Source of the DNA: Harmonia axyridis | Taxonomy: Eukaryota; Arthropoda; Insecta; Coleoptera; Coccinellidae | Direction of reading: 5' to 3' | Assembly: GCF_914767665.1 (NCBI RefSeq) | Contig: NC_059502.1 | Coordinates: forward strand, 57,518,031 to 57,582,030 | Length of the DNA: 64,000 nucleotides | Part shown: piece after piece, positions 1-10,664 of the stretch | Position numbering within the stretch: position 1 is the first letter of the stretch | Layout of the letters: every line of letters starts with the position of its first letter | Made by a program: the position numbers and the translations under genes | Notes under the pieces: generated by a model | What the model was told of the DNA's origin: nothing | The model's input: the letters and a program-made list of their open reading frames with translations, nothing else | Database searches by the model: none

Positions 1-154
1 TATATGAGGTACATTTTTCTTTTTCCCAAACTGCATGATTCACTGAAACTACTGAATCAGATGCGCTAACCAACTTGATAATAATAATCAATAATAAGGT
101 CATTTTAAATTTAAATTGCTGTTCAATGAAGAATAAAGTTGATAAATTGGAATT

Positions 155-580
155 ATGTTTCTCGAACAACAGGTTGATGTTGCTATAATAACGGAGACAT
201 GGCTGCCTGGTGATATGTATCCTTTGTTGCCATTTTCGTGTTATGAGGTTGTTTCGAGTTGCTCTAGACCTAATGGGAAATATGGAGGAGTGGCCATTTT
301 GATGAAGGAAAGATGTAGTGCAGTGGAACTTGGTGATATATCAAGCTTAAATTGTGAAGATTTTGAAATCACTGCAGTTAAGATTCCCAGCATCAAAGCT
401 GTAATTGTTGGGATTTATAGAGCGCCCAATTCGAGGTTAGAGACATTTTTTGATCATATGGAACTGTGTCTTCAGAAGTTGCTTAGATTCTCACGATCTT
501 ACACCTTATTCGTGTCTGGTGACTTCAACATTGATGTAAGAGAGCCATCAAGAACGACTCGTAGATGGATAATCAGATGA
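155..580 (+). pseudogene. LINE endonuclease domain, N-terminal part (frameshifted)
   Basis: Encodes the first part of an exonuclease/endonuclease/phosphatase-fold domain that nicks target DNA for target-primed reverse transcription. Visible motifs: VAIITETWL (catalytic Glu), GGVAILMKE, VGIYRAPNS, and VSGDFNID (catalytic Asp/Asn). The frame closes right after GDFN, and the rest of the domain continues in another frame from 565, so a frameshift lies near 565-580. Similar coding can be traced upstream to about 103 in other frames. Confidence 0.82.
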
Positions 581-2571
581 AGGAGTATGGTTTCAGTCCA
601 CTGTTCAACTCACCCTCAAGGATAACAAGCACCGGAGCTACATGTATAGACAATATATTCGTTAGCGAAGTTAACAGAGTCTTCAACTCGAGCACCTTCA
701 ACCCGCATATTTCCGACCATATGGCACAGAAGGTATATTATATGTTGAATATTCCTGAAGGAAATGAGATTAATAAATGCAAATATGTAAGAAAAATGGC
801 GGAGCATGATACTCAACTTCTCATTGAACATCTGTCCGGAGTCGACTGGGAGATGACGTTGTCGGGTAAGAAGGGATCAGATGCTTTTGAGGCCTTCCAT
901 TCTGGTATTTTGGAGGCAATCAATATCTACTACCCCGTCTTAAGAAAAAAAATTAAAACAAACCGAAAGAATTCAAAGCCTTGGTATGGTGAGATTTTAA
1001 AGAAAATCAAAAATGAACTTGATGCACTGTGTGTAAAAACGGAAGTAGGAAAGGATGAAAACGACATAAGAAGATATAAGGTGCATAGGAGGTTATACAG
1101 GGATGAATTAAAGAGAGCAAAGAGTGCTTATTATTCAAAACAAATTGAGTCAACTGATAACATTCCAAAAAAAAGTTGGGAGATAGTTAATAAGTTTCGA
1201 AAAGGCAAGAAAGAAAATGATAATCAGATTGATCCAGAATTGTATGGAAATTTCCTGAAAGAAATCGCAGATAAAACTGACGATACAAATAATAAATTTC
1301 AGGAGAAACTAAGGAAAATCAAGATTGCTGACTCGGGCTCGTTCTTTTTCAAACCTACAACACCGCATGAAATTATTGAAATTGCCACATCGCTGAAAAA
1401 CTCCAAAACAGCTGATTCACATGGTTTATCAACTGAAATAATAAAGATAATTATCAGAGTGTTAGCGGAACCTTTGTCATGTGTCATCAACATGTGCTTC
1501 ACCGACGGAAAATTCCCACCATCACAAAAAATTGGTAAGATAATTCCTATCTACAAAAAGGAAGGAGACAAACGGTCACCTAACAATTATAGACCGATAT
1601 CCATATTACCATCGATATCAAAAATAATGGAGACCATCTTAAAGAATCAATTGATCGGTTTCTTGGAACGGAAGAACTTGTTATCGGAAAATCAACACGG
1701 ATACAGAAACAGGAAATCTACCATATCTGCATTGGTAGCGATCATTGAACGAGTGGCAGAGGCGTTAGATGATGGGAAAAGGGTCGAACTTACTCTCTGT
1801 GAGTTATCTAAAGCATTCGATAATGTTATACACCCTATTCTGCTCCGAAAACTCGAATATTATGGCGTACGAGGATTGCCTCTGAAACTTTTTACCTCTT
1901 ATTTGAGCGGTAGATATCAGTATGTGGATGCTGGGGGTGGAAGATCGAGTCAGCATATAGTTCTCAGGGGAGTACCACAAGGTTCAATATTGGGACCTCT
2001 CCTGTTTTTGGTTTACCTCAATGACTTGCCAGTTAATGTTATCTGTGATCTCTTGTGCAACTACGCAGATGACACCTCGTTCTTGAACATTGGAGTCGAG
2101 AGTGTAGCGACTAAGACAATAGCTGCTTTAAACGATGTCGAGAACTGGTTAGTGGGAAATGGGCTGTTTCTTAATAGATTAAAAACGGTAATACTGCCCA
2201 TTGACACAAGGATTAAAAGGGATAACGTTGAAGGTGCTAAATTCCTGGGTGTGTATATTCAGGAAAATTTTAAGTTCGACATTCATGTAGAGGTAGTTGT
2301 GAAAAAACTATCGTCTATATTGTTTCTTATGACACAGCTTGCAAAGATGACTAGTGAATGCACAATGCTGAATGTTTACCATGCACTTTTCCATAGTCGA
2401 ATGTCTTACGGCATTCTGATCTGGGTAGATAGTCCGCACTACCAGGATGTATTTTTAAAACAAAAAAGAGCGATACGAATTTTGGCTGCAATCGACAGAA
2501 GAACCTCATGTCGAGAATATTTCCGAAAGTACGCGATACTCACATTCTGCTCGCAATATACATATATTTGA
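565..2571 (+). pseudogene. LINE endonuclease C-terminus plus reverse transcriptase
   Basis: Residues 1-60 carry the endonuclease end (TCIDNIFVS and ISDHMAQ, the catalytic SDH). A lysine-rich linker follows, then the RT from about residue 300: NNYRPISILPSISK, ENQHGYRNRKST, ELSKAFDNV (motif A), GVPQGSILGPLLF (motif B), NYADDTSF (motif C), and a thumb ending YGILIWVD. Motif A starts with Glu where the first catalytic Asp is expected, so this copy is probably inactive as well as frameshifted. The frame ends at 2571, and the C-terminal tail resumes at 2585 in another frame. Confidence 0.88.
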
Positions 2572-2584
2572 ATGTTGTATTTAG

Positions 2585-2830
2585 GTGCATAAAAATAGTG
2601 CAAATTATCAGTTATGTGGAGATCGACATCAGTACTTCACTCGTAACCGAGCTGCCATGGAAATACCATACACAAGACTTAATATTGCCAGAAAAGGTTT
2701 TAATTATTGGGGTATTGTGTTTTACAACCACTTACCAGAAACTGTGAGGAAAGCGAGAAGCTTCAAAAGCAGTCTCCGAAAATTTTTAGTCGATGGTACT
2801 TTTTACACCGTAGATGAATTCCTCCGTTGA
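2585..2830 (+). pseudogene. LINE ORF2 C-terminal tail
   Basis: Continues the element's ORF2 after a frameshift near 2530-2585. Motifs usual in the C-terminus of CR1/Jockey-like ORF2 proteins are present: a YFTRNRAAM-type segment and WGIVFYNHLPETVR followed by SFKSSLRKFL. The stop at 2828-2830 is probably the true end of ORF2. It is not a separate gene. Confidence 0.72.
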
Positions 2831-3055
2831 ATGGAACCGGCTGGTCCAGCTGAATTGTTGTGCGTTTGTTTTCTGATTTGTTGTTTTATGTGTATTTTTG
2901 AATTGTATTTATATCGTGGAAATTTTAATATGTAAGATTGACTATTTATTATTGACTTTTTTATCACTGTAATTTTAACATGTAAACTTGACTATTAAGT
3001 ATTGCCTTCTGTTCTGTGATGCTTTGTTGAATAAATGATTGATTGAATGATTGAT
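2831..3055 (+). other. LINE 3' UTR and repeat tail
   Basis: AT-rich non-coding stretch after ORF2. It contains a near-duplicated phrase (ATGTAAGATTGACTATT near 2930 and ATGTAAACTTGACTATT near 2980) and ends in a TGATTGA-type tail at about 3033-3055. Such simple-repeat tails mark the 3' end of many CR1/Jockey-like LINEs. Confidence 0.65.
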
Positions 3056-4033
3056 ACAGTTAGTACATTTACGCTCTGAAGATTTACAATCTTTAAGTTC
3101 ATGCATTTGGGCACAAAGTGGACAAGTTACAGGCTTTTTACATCCCTTTGAAGAATGGTGATATCCGTTACAGTTATAACAGCGAAGTATATCTATAGCA
3201 TCAAAAACGCGGCAACTATCATAACCGACAAACAAATTACCTGCTTTCATTAATCTATCAAAGCAAATTCTATCAACCTGAATAACAGCCTGATAAATGT
3301 TAGGACTTTTTTTAGTAGGAAAAATTTTGACAATCTTACAAGTATATGATCCACAAAAAGTTTCTGGATTACATTTGAGAACTAAATCGAGTAAAACATC
3401 ACCAGAATATTCCTCTGACAGCCCCACCACTCGAAGTCGTGGTTCCACCCCAGCAAATTCTTTAATTTTGTACGAGTTCGCCATTTTTTCTTCCACCAGT
3501 TTCTTCAGCTTATCATTTTCCTCCCCAGATCTACAGCCCACAAGGATTCCACCATCTTTCAAATGCTTCACTCTCGCCAAGTGGAAATCATGTTCAGCAG
3601 GATTAATATTTCGCATCAAGTCCGATTTAGTTTGTGACACAGCTTGATTTTCATTCTTTGGCTTAATGACAACCGCAGGCTTAGTCTTATTCTTGACAAT
3701 ATCAGCATACGGAGTTGGTGTTATTTCAACAATAGGCTCTTGGAGCCTCCTCACGAAGTTGGTTTTTAACGAAGTTATATGATTTTCAATTTTGCATAAT
3801 GCGGCATCGACTTTCGATTCTAGAAAGTTACCGATTTCAGATTGCCTGATAGAAATGCACGATTTCACGCAATCTTTACACCTCCAGAATAAACCAGGAA
3901 CAGCATTTATTGCGGCTAGTATATCTAGCGTCTTGGATACACATGCGGCATGAATACAGTTTTTGCATGATTCACAAGTTATCACCGATTTAGATTGACC
4001 GATAGCAGTCGAACATTCGATACAATTAACCAT
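3056..4033 (-). pseudogene. LINE ORF1 (gag-like, PHD-like finger and zinc knuckles), 3' truncated
   Basis: Nucleic-acid-binding ORF1 of a second LINE, read leftward. The start at 4033 is followed at once by a PHD-like Cys-rich module (CIEC, CESCKNCIHAAC, WRCKDC in the first 60 residues). After a linker come gag-type knuckles: CYNCNGYHHSSKGC (CX2CX4HX4C), CPLCAQMHELKDC, and the first two Cys of a third (CTNC). Exactly there the frame runs into the tail of the opposite-strand LINE, so the last 25 or so codons of the open frame (to 2975) are not gag. The downstream ORF2 is not in the window. Confidence 0.8.
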
Positions 4034-4190
4034 TTTTAATCATATTATAGTAGCGAATGAATTAATAGAAAATGAAAAGACTGTCCTTATATATCCACCG
4101 ATCACTACAGTTATAACTCCGATAAACTCTAATTCAATAAACCTCGCAAATAAACACCCCGAAAACTAGGTAGTCCACTCTCTCATATGT
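4034..4190 (-). other. Presumed 5' UTR of the gag-like ORF1 element
   Basis: Sequence between the ORF1 start and the point where Jockey-like RT coding stops, near 4190. No ORF is visible. It is assigned by position only; the 5' end of the ORF1 element is inferred to be at the Jockey breakpoint. Confidence 0.35.
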
Positions 4191-4850
4191 CTCGCATGAG
4201 CAGTATGCATTATATAGAAGAGGAGAAAGTGGTGAGCCCTGTGGAGTGCCTTGTTCTGGTGTGAAGAAATTGGATAGCTTGTTGTTAATTTTAACTCCCA
4301 GTCTTCTATTCTCCAAGAAATTCTTGATAAACATTATGAGATGATGCGGAATGTCCTGTTTGTGTAGCTTGGAGAGTAAACCTTTGTGCCAGACGCTGTC
4401 AGAAGCTTTATTTATATCTAGACATGCTGCTGCAGTCCTTTCATTATTCAGTTGGGCGTTCTGGGTGTTGGAGAGAAAAATAGAGAGTGGATGAGCAGTT
4501 GATTTTCCTCTACGAAATCCGAATTGAAACTTTGGGATGGCGTTATCTAGATGTTCTTTCAATGTTTTTTTATAATTTTTTCTAATAACTTTCCTAGAAC
4601 TGGGGGTAGCGTGATTGGCCTGTAACTCTGTACTTTTTGATGATCAGTGTTTTTCTTGGGGATGGTTATCACAGTACCTGTTTTCCATATTACAGGAAAT
4701 ATGCTCTTGTTTATGCAGTGTTCGTATATTTTGATTATGTGTTCATGTATTTCACTGTTTAGCTTTTTAATGATCCTCCATGGAATATTGTCTGCTTCAG
4801 GGGCTCTGTTTCTACTCTTGGACAGTATCTCATAATAAGTTTCTTCCTCA
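4191..4850 (-). pseudogene. Jockey-like reverse transcriptase, N-terminal half
   Basis: RT fingers and palm in two frames. 4850-4565 encodes WKTGTVITIPKKN and SYRPITLPPVLGKL. 4562-4191 encodes FGFRRGKSTAHPL, then DINKASDSVWHKGLL (motif A, with Ser where the family usually has Phe) and GTPQGSPLSPLLYN (motif B). Coding stops just after motif B, so the YADD motif is absent. The last residues of the open frame, to 4134, lie in unrelated sequence. Confidence 0.82.
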
Positions 4851-5622
4851 ATGGATCAGATTTCTTCTTGTTCTCATTTCTGAAATATTCATCGTACCAG
4901 TTCTCAACTTCAGATTCTGTTTTGGCATCAAATCTGCTGTTTATATCGTATCGATATATGCTTTGGTAATATTCTGCAAATTTTTCTACTTTCTCCTTGT
5001 CTGTCTTATATTCCTTGATGGTGTCCTTCAGGATAGGAACCTTGTGATGCTGTTTGTATCTCGAGAGTTTTTTGATCTCCTGGTAAAAGGATTTTCCTTG
5101 TTTCCTGTTAATTTCGTTGCAGGTTTCTATCCAAGAATGTTGTCTATATTGAATTATCATTTGGTGTATATTTTTATTTAGTTCATTTATGTTTTTCTTG
5201 AAGTTAGGGTTAGGCTGTAACAGATATTCCCTATACAATTTTCGTTTTAGTTTGATCTGTTTTGTTATATATAGGGGGAGTTCATATAGATATGGGTGAT
5301 GAATCGCTATGGGTGTATTATTTCTTATGATTTCTGATATTATGTTATTAAATTCAGTAATGTATTCTTCATCAATGTTTCTTTTGTTGTTTTCTTCTAT
5401 AAAGTTAGTTATTGTTCTGTTTATCCTGTTGATTTTACATTTATAATATCTGTATGCTGCTTGTTTAGGAATTTCCTCGATTTCTTGTTCTAAATCAAAA
5501 CTTATCATCATGGCCAAGTGGTCTGATCCAAGGTCTGGAAGAAGCTCGATTTTCTTGATACAGTTTGTCAGGTTTGATGAGTGGATTACTAGATCTGGGG
5601 TTGTATCGGTGTTGTTCTCCAT
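4759..5622 (-). pseudogene. Jockey-like ORF2: endonuclease end and linker (copy A)
   Basis: Begins in the last part of the endonuclease (TPDLVIHSSNL, then LPDLGSDHLAMMI with the catalytic SDH) and continues through a Lys/Asn-rich linker towards RT. The open frame shifts near 4845, after which RT continues in another frame. The same protein segment appears again at 6683-6967 and 7121-7400. Confidence 0.78.
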
Positions 5623-5639
5623 GATGAATGTAGGAGCTG

Positions 5640-6120
5640 TTAGTCTCTTTGTAAACAGTCCATTTTGTAAAAATTGCCTGATCTGCTTGTTTTTCCTTCG
5701 GTTAACATTGAAATCATTATCATTATGAAATCTATTATCAGAGAATATTTATACATAGCAGCTTTGGTGAATATTGTTTCTTCTATGTCAGAGAATGGAT
5801 GTATATACACCAGAAAAATATGTAATTTTTCTCTTTTGAATGGGACTGTGAAGTGTAGGCATTCATTCAGTTTGTTGACTAACACAGGTGGGTTTTCTTT
5901 ACCGATTCTCAATTGTGGACATCCTTGTACAATGCTTCCTCCCCTTGTATTTCGATCCTTATATCCCCTTTTTTTTATGATGTCCCAGTCTCTATATGTG
6001 ATTACATGCACCTCTTTGATTTTGGCTTCCACAAACATTGCACAAGGTATATCATTTTTTTCAATGAAATTGTTTATTAGGTGTTTCTTAGGAACAAAGC
6101 TGTTAACGTTGTTGTAAAGA
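5640..6120 (-). pseudogene. Jockey-like endonuclease, N-terminal part (copy A)
   Basis: Encodes the front of the endonuclease: CAMFVEAKIKE (catalytic Glu in VEAK, where many LINEs have TET), then RGGSIVQGCP and IFLVYIHPFSD. The region that should hold GDFN is disturbed: an insertion of about 30 bp near 5670-5730 relative to copy B shifts the frame (SLIIDFIMIMI replaces SLIIGDFNVN). Confidence 0.75.
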
Positions 6121-6479
6121 ATATTAATTTTGGATTTGCCTACTTTGGTCCACTGGTTCAGTGGGGGTTGGTTCTTCTGGATCTTCTATGTCGAACATCA
6201 TAATATATATACCCTATTACCAGAGAAGACAGTAACAGTATCAATGTTGTATTCGTTAATAAATCTACGTCTTAATTTGATCAACAATTCTTCTCTATTG
6301 GTATTTTTTGGTTTATTCAACTTTCTTAGATAGTTGTTTATTATGTCATCATGTATGGTGATCATATTATGTATTCTACTCCGTTTTTTGTGTAACTCTT
6401 GTATGTTCCTTGTTTTCTTATTCAGTGATTTTATAGAGGCATTAGGAATGCCCTCTATAGGCTTTTTGGGGTGTTTTGG

Positions 6480-6690
6480 GCATTTCGGTGACTAAGCCTG
6501 GTGTTCTTCCGATCCACAGGCGTTGCATTTAGGGTGTAGATTTGTTTTACACTGGGAAACTCTGTGCAGGCCTTGGAATTTAGTGCATTTTGGTGGATTA
6601 TTGCACATTTCTTTGGTGTGATCAAAGACCAAGCACTTGCTACAAGGAATTGAAGTAGGTTCCGGTGGATGACTGGGGTATACTAGGTAG
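6480..6690 (-). pseudogene. Jockey-like ORF1 C-terminal zinc knuckles (copy A)
   Basis: Read leftward this gives a proline-rich stretch (LVYPSHPPEP) and Cys/His motifs CLVFDHTKEMC, KCTKFQGLHRVSQC and KCNACGSEEH, as in gag-like ORF1 proteins of the Jockey clade. An early stop follows near 6495. Copy B (8160-8300) has lost about 40 bp here, including the first knuckle's leading Cys. Confidence 0.68.
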
Positions 6691-7820
6691 TGTCTGTTTT
6701 TGTAAAAAAATTTTCTACTTTCTCCTTGTCTGTCTTATATTCCTTGATGGTGTCCTTCAGGATAGGAACCTTGTGATGCTGTTTGTATCTCGAGAGTTTT
6801 TTGATCTCCTGGTAAAAGGATTTTCCTTGTTTCCTGTTAATTTCGTTGCAGGTTTCTATCCAAGAATGTTGTCTATATTGAATTATCATTTGGTGTATAT
6901 TTTTATTTAGTTCATTTATGTTTTTCTTGAAGTTAGGGTTAGGCTGTAACAGATATTCCCTATACATTTTTCGTTTTAGTTTGATCTAATTTGTTATATA
7001 TAGGGGGAGTTCATGTAGATATGGGTGATGAATCGCTATGGGTGTATTATTTCTTATGCTTTCTGATATTATGTTATTAAGTTCAGTAATGTATTCTTCA
7101 TCAATGTTTCTTTTGTTGTTTTATTCTATAAAGTTAGTTATTGTTCTGTTTACACTGTTGATTTTACATTTATCATATCTGTATGCTGCTTGTTTAGGAA
7201 TTTCCTCGATTTCTTGTTCTAAATCAAAACTTATCATCATGGACAAGTGGTCTGATCCAAGGTCTGGAAGAAGCTCGATTTTCTTAATACAGTTTGTCAG
7301 GTTTGATGAGTGGATTACTAGATTTGGGGTTGTATCGGTGTTGTTCTCCATGATGAATGTAGGAGCTGTTAGTCTCTTTGTAAACAATCCATTTTGTTCC
7401 CTTCGGTTAACATTGAAATCACCTATTATCAGAGAATATTTATACATAGCAGCTTTGGTGAATATTGTTTCTTCTATTACAGAGAATGGATGTATATACA
7501 CCAGAAAAATATGTAATTTTTCTCTTTTGAATGGGACTGTGAAGTGTAGGCATTTATTTAGTTTGTTGACTAACACAGGTGGGTTTTCTTTACCGATTCT
7601 CAATTCTGGACATCCTTGTACAATACTTCCTCCTCTTGTATTTCGATCTTTATATCCCACTTTTTTTATGATGTCCCAGTCTCTATATGTGATTACATGC
7701 TCCTCTTTGATTTTGGTTTCCACAAACATTGCACAATGTATATCATTTTTTTCAATGAAATTGTTTATTAGGTGTTTCTTAGGAACGAAGCTGTTAACGT
7801 TTGTTGTAAAGAATATTAAT
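6683..7820 (-). pseudogene. Jockey-like endonuclease and linker (copy B)
   Basis: 7729-7121 is a fairly intact endonuclease reading: FVETKIKEEH, RGGSIVQG, LVYIHPFSV, SLIIGDFNVNRREQ (catalytic GDFN kept) and LPDLGSDHLSMM. The linker continues at 6967-6683 after a frameshift near 7120. It is better preserved than copy A and useful as its reference. Confidence 0.78.
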
Positions 7821-8334
7821 TTTGGAGTTGAATTTGGATTTGCCTACTTTGGTCCACTGGTTCAGTGGGGGTTGGTTCTTCTGGGTCTTCTATGAGAAGA
7901 CAGTAACAGTATCAATGTTGTATTGGTTAATAAATCTACGTCTTAATTTGATCAACAATTATTCTCTATTGGTATTTTTTGGTTTATGCAACTTTCTTAG
8001 ATAGATGTTTATTATGTCATCTTGTATGGTGATCATATTATGTATTCTACTCCGTTTTTTGTGTAACTCTTGTATGTTCCTTGTTTTCTTATTCAGTGAT
8101 TTTATAGAGGCATTAGGAATGCCCTCTATAGGCTTTTTGGGGTGTTTTGGGCATTTCGGTGACTAAGCCTGGTGTTCTTCCGATCCACAGGCGTTGCATT
8201 TAGGGTGTAGATTTGTTTTACACTGGGAAACTCTGTGCAGGCCTTGGCATTTAGTGCATTTTGGTGGATTATTGCATTTTTCTATGGTGTGATCAAAGAC
8301 CAAGGTATACTAGGTAGTGTCTGTTTTTGTAAAA
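6707..8334. repeat. Tandem duplication, copy B
   Basis: Right copy of the same segment. It ends after the second GTATACTAGGTAGTGTC (8305-8321), beyond which ORF1 coding continues rightward as in an uninterrupted element. Copy A's right edge passes directly into copy B's left edge, as in a simple tandem duplication. Copy B lacks blocks present in A around 5670-5730, 6195-6225 and 6634-6675. Confidence 0.8.
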
Positions 8335-8466
8335 CAAGCCATCTCCAAGCAATTTCTCAAATGTTGTTTCTTCCCCTGTGATCATTCTAATGTATCCTGT
8401 TGTTTGGTTCGTTGCTCTGGAAATAATTCTTTTGCAGTATCTGTGATTCATTTTTTGTTCATTCAA
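8160..8466 (-). pseudogene. Jockey-like ORF1, middle segment
   Basis: Continues ORF1 rightward from the duplication edge. The reading includes TTGYIRMITGEETTFEKLLG and GDGLFYKNRHYLVY, then the knuckle region. It is separated from the N-terminal ORF1 part (8579-9287) by a tailed insertion at about 8467-8577. Confidence 0.6.
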
Positions 8467-8577
8467 ATTTGTTCAGTTGCCACACTTGTTATTGTTACTA
8501 TTACTATATTGTAAAATATGCCTGTTATGGATCACTCATGATCCCTTTGGGTTAATAAATAAATAAATAAAAAAAAA
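8467..8577 (+). mobile_element. Short 3' fragment of a retroelement inserted in ORF1
   Basis: Interrupts the Jockey-like ORF1. It ends rightward in an AATA-repeat and poly-A tail (8553-8577), as expected for a severely 5'-truncated LINE or SINE copy. It has no ORF. The phrase GATCACTCATGATCCC just before the tail is the best handle for finding the parent family. No clear target-site duplication was seen. Confidence 0.5.
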
Positions 8578-8578
8578 T

Positions 8579-9287
8579 GCTGACTAATAGCAGCATCAGT
8601 AATAGATTTTTCTATCCCTGCAATCACTACTGAGAATGTTTTTTTGTGGTTCGTTTATCTCTTTTGGTTTTTTGTACGGTTTTGTTTCGTTGAATTTTGT
8701 TATAATTTTCTTTTTCATCATGTCTTCTAGCGCTTCTACTACTTCTTTTTATCTTTGTTTGTCTTCAGTAGGTATCCTATTTTAGTTTTGAGGATTATGT
8801 CGTTGGAGTGAGGAAATTTTTTGCTCCACTCTTCTGCCATTTCGATTCTGTCTTTAATGGTAGATTCATTTGCTGTCAGATAAAATAATATTTTATATTC
8901 GGTGTTTCTTATAATTTCATGCATTCTTGTTGAAATCACGTTTCTATGTAAGGTTTTTTGTGGGTAGTTTATTTGTTGATGGATCCTTATATTTTGTTGT
9001 GAGTTGATTAATTGACTGTTTACAGCATGTGGTGGAATTTCCTGATTACCGTTATTTACTTCCATGTGTTCAATTTTGTTGTTGTTTGTTTCTGTTACCG
9101 TTAACGATAATGTTGGACGCTGAAAGACAATATCAGGTGATTTGTTCTCATTTTTCTTTTTGGTAGATGTCGGATTCTTCGGCAATCTTTTTTTGCGTCT
9201 TTTCCCTGCAACGGACGGGGTTTCTCCTTCCTCTCCATCCGAGGTTATGCCAGAGGCCGCGTCGCTTATCTGGGACATCTCAGACAT
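8579..9287 (-). pseudogene. Jockey-like ORF1, N-terminal part
   Basis: The start at 9287 opens a 182-residue frame with a Ser/Glu-rich head, a basic stretch (KRRKKRLPKNPTSTKKK, about residues 30-46), then RMHEIIRNTEYKILFYL and KIGYLLKTNKDKKK. The frame stops at 8739; related coding (VVEALEDMMKKK and SVVIAGIEKSITDAA) goes on to 8579 in another frame. The gag-like role is inferred from its position upstream of the knuckles and endonuclease. Confidence 0.65.
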
Positions 9288-9466
9288 GTAGAAGTCCTCG
9301 AATTCAGCGGCGTTGGCGGTTAGTTTTTTCGAAATTTTATATCCGAGTTATAAATTTCAGAAATTAAAGCAGAGTTGTTTTTCTATCATGAAATTGTTTG
9401 TAAAACGCACGTCGGTTATATCTTATCAGTACAGATGTGAACACGTCTGTTGCTGAATCGCGAATG
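9288..9466 (-). other. Presumed 5' leader of the Jockey-like element
   Basis: Non-coding sequence between the ORF1 start and a (TTA)n microsatellite at about 9469-9493. The microsatellite is also where the duplicated zinc-finger block begins. Confidence 0.4.
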
Positions 9467-9634
9467 ATTTATTATTATTATTATTATTATTATCTTTTTT
9501 AGTCTGGCAATATATGACCAAGTTATATTTGATTCTATTGATCCTGATATACATAATTAAAATTGCATGACTCCCAAATCAATTTTATCATTGAATGAAA
9601 TTAAATAAACATTATCATGGTTCATTTGTTTCAG

Positions 9635-10664
9635 AAATATCAAGAAATCAGAATATGGCGAAAACTTCAAAACTCATGTAGAAAAAACAGAAGATGTTGA
9701 TATATCCGAACAATTCATTGATGAGAATGGAGTTCATGAGAGGACAATATACCTGCAAAATGTTGATAAAACTAACTTGGGGCATTCATTCAAACTCAAT
9801 GATTTTCATGATGAATCTTTAAAAGTAGAGGAATTACCACAATTTCATGGAGAATCTTCTCATTTGAATTCTGTCCATTTAAATTTGAAGGAACAGAAGT
9901 GCCACCTGTGTGAATTTGCTACAAATCGTAAATGGTATCTCAAACGACATATAGATTCAGTTCATTTAAAATTGAAAGGATGTAAATGTCACCTGTGTGA
10001 TTTTACTACAAATAGTAAGGGGCATCTCAAACAACATATAAATTCTGTCCATTTAAATTTGAAAGAACAGAAGTGCCACCTGTGTGATTTTGCTACAAAT
10101 CGTAAACGGGATCTCAAACATCATATAGATTCAGTCCATTTAAATTTAAAGGAACATAAGTGTCCCTTGTGTGAATTTAATGCAAATCGTAAAGGGGAAA
10201 TCAAACAACATATAGATGCAGTTCATTTAAAATTGAAAGGCTGTAAGTGTCACCTGTGTGATTTTACTACAAACAGTAAGGGGCATCTCAAACAACATAT
10301 AAATTCTTTCCATTTAAATTTGAAGGAACAGAAGTGCCACTTGTGTGACTTCGCTACAAATCGTAAATGGTATCTCAAACATCATATAGATTCAGTTCAT
10401 TTAAAATTGAAAGGCTGTAAGTGTCACCTGTGTGATTTTACTACAAACAGTAAGGGGAATCTCAAACAACATATAAATTCTGTCCATTTAAATTTGAAGG
10501 AGCAGAAGTGCCACCTGTGTGATTTTGCTACAAATCGTAAATGGGATCTCAAACAGCATATAGATTCAGTCCATTTAAATTTAAAGGAACATAAGTGTCC
10601 CTTGTGTGAATTTGATGCAAATCGTAAAGGGGATATCAAACGACATATAGATGCAGTTCATTGA
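9635..10664 (+). CDS. C2H2 zinc-finger protein, probable last exon (copy 1)
   Basis: The frame opens after a good 3' splice acceptor (TTCATTTGTTTCAG, ending 9634), so I place the exon start at 9635 and not at an internal codon. About 80 acidic, non-finger residues are followed by nine fingers of form CX2CX12HX4H, joined by HLNLKEQ/HLKLKGC linkers, with a 28-residue (84-bp) repeat. Finger types alternate: FATNRK, FTTNSK, and CPLCEFxANRK. Nuclear DNA binding is inferred from the family. No upstream exon was found, as an old LINE lies directly left. The stop at 10662 cuts the array; decayed fingers follow. It may be a real gene or a duplicated relic. Confidence 0.7.

Larger units (their letters stand above)
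1..3055 (+). mobile_element. Non-LTR retrotransposon (LINE), 5' end outside window
   Basis: A LINE read rightward: apurinic-type endonuclease, reverse transcriptase, C-terminal region, then a 3' UTR ending in short repeats of TGATTGA. The endonuclease reading begins near 103, so any ORF1 lies left of the window. The protein is split over three frames (155-580, 565-2571, 2585-2830). The RT resembles the CR1/L2/Jockey side of the LINE tree; I infer this from motif style only. The right end falls inside a gag-like ORF on the opposite strand, which suggests insertion into an older element. Confidence 0.85.
4978..6706. repeat. Tandem duplication, copy A
   Basis: Left copy of a direct repeat of about 1.7 kb. 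Its left edge matches TTTTCTACTTTCTCC at both 4981 and 6710; its right edge is GTATACTAGGTAGTGTC followed by a T-rich/A-rich run near 6700. It differs from copy B by substitutions and several indels. Confidence 0.8.
4191..9468 (-). mobile_element. Jockey-like LINE with internal tandem duplication
   Basis: A non-LTR element read leftward. From right to left it has a 5' leader (about 9290-9468), ORF1 N-terminus (8579-9287), ORF1 middle and knuckles, endonuclease, linker and the first half of RT. RT coding stops near 4190 between motifs B and C. A segment running from RT to ORF1 is present twice in direct orientation (about 4978-6706 and 6707-8334), so endonuclease and knuckle regions each appear twice. 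Both copies carry frameshifts and small indels. Confidence 0.85.

Noticed and set aside
4780..5181. Hydrophobic plus-strand frame that looks like a membrane protein
   Set aside because: Antisense shadow of the Jockey-like linker and RT coding on the minus strand; the same applies to 5674-6117 and 7038-7895.
10424..10639. Minus-strand frame over the zinc fingers (also 17730-17945)
   Set aside because: Antisense of the finger repeats; no domain.
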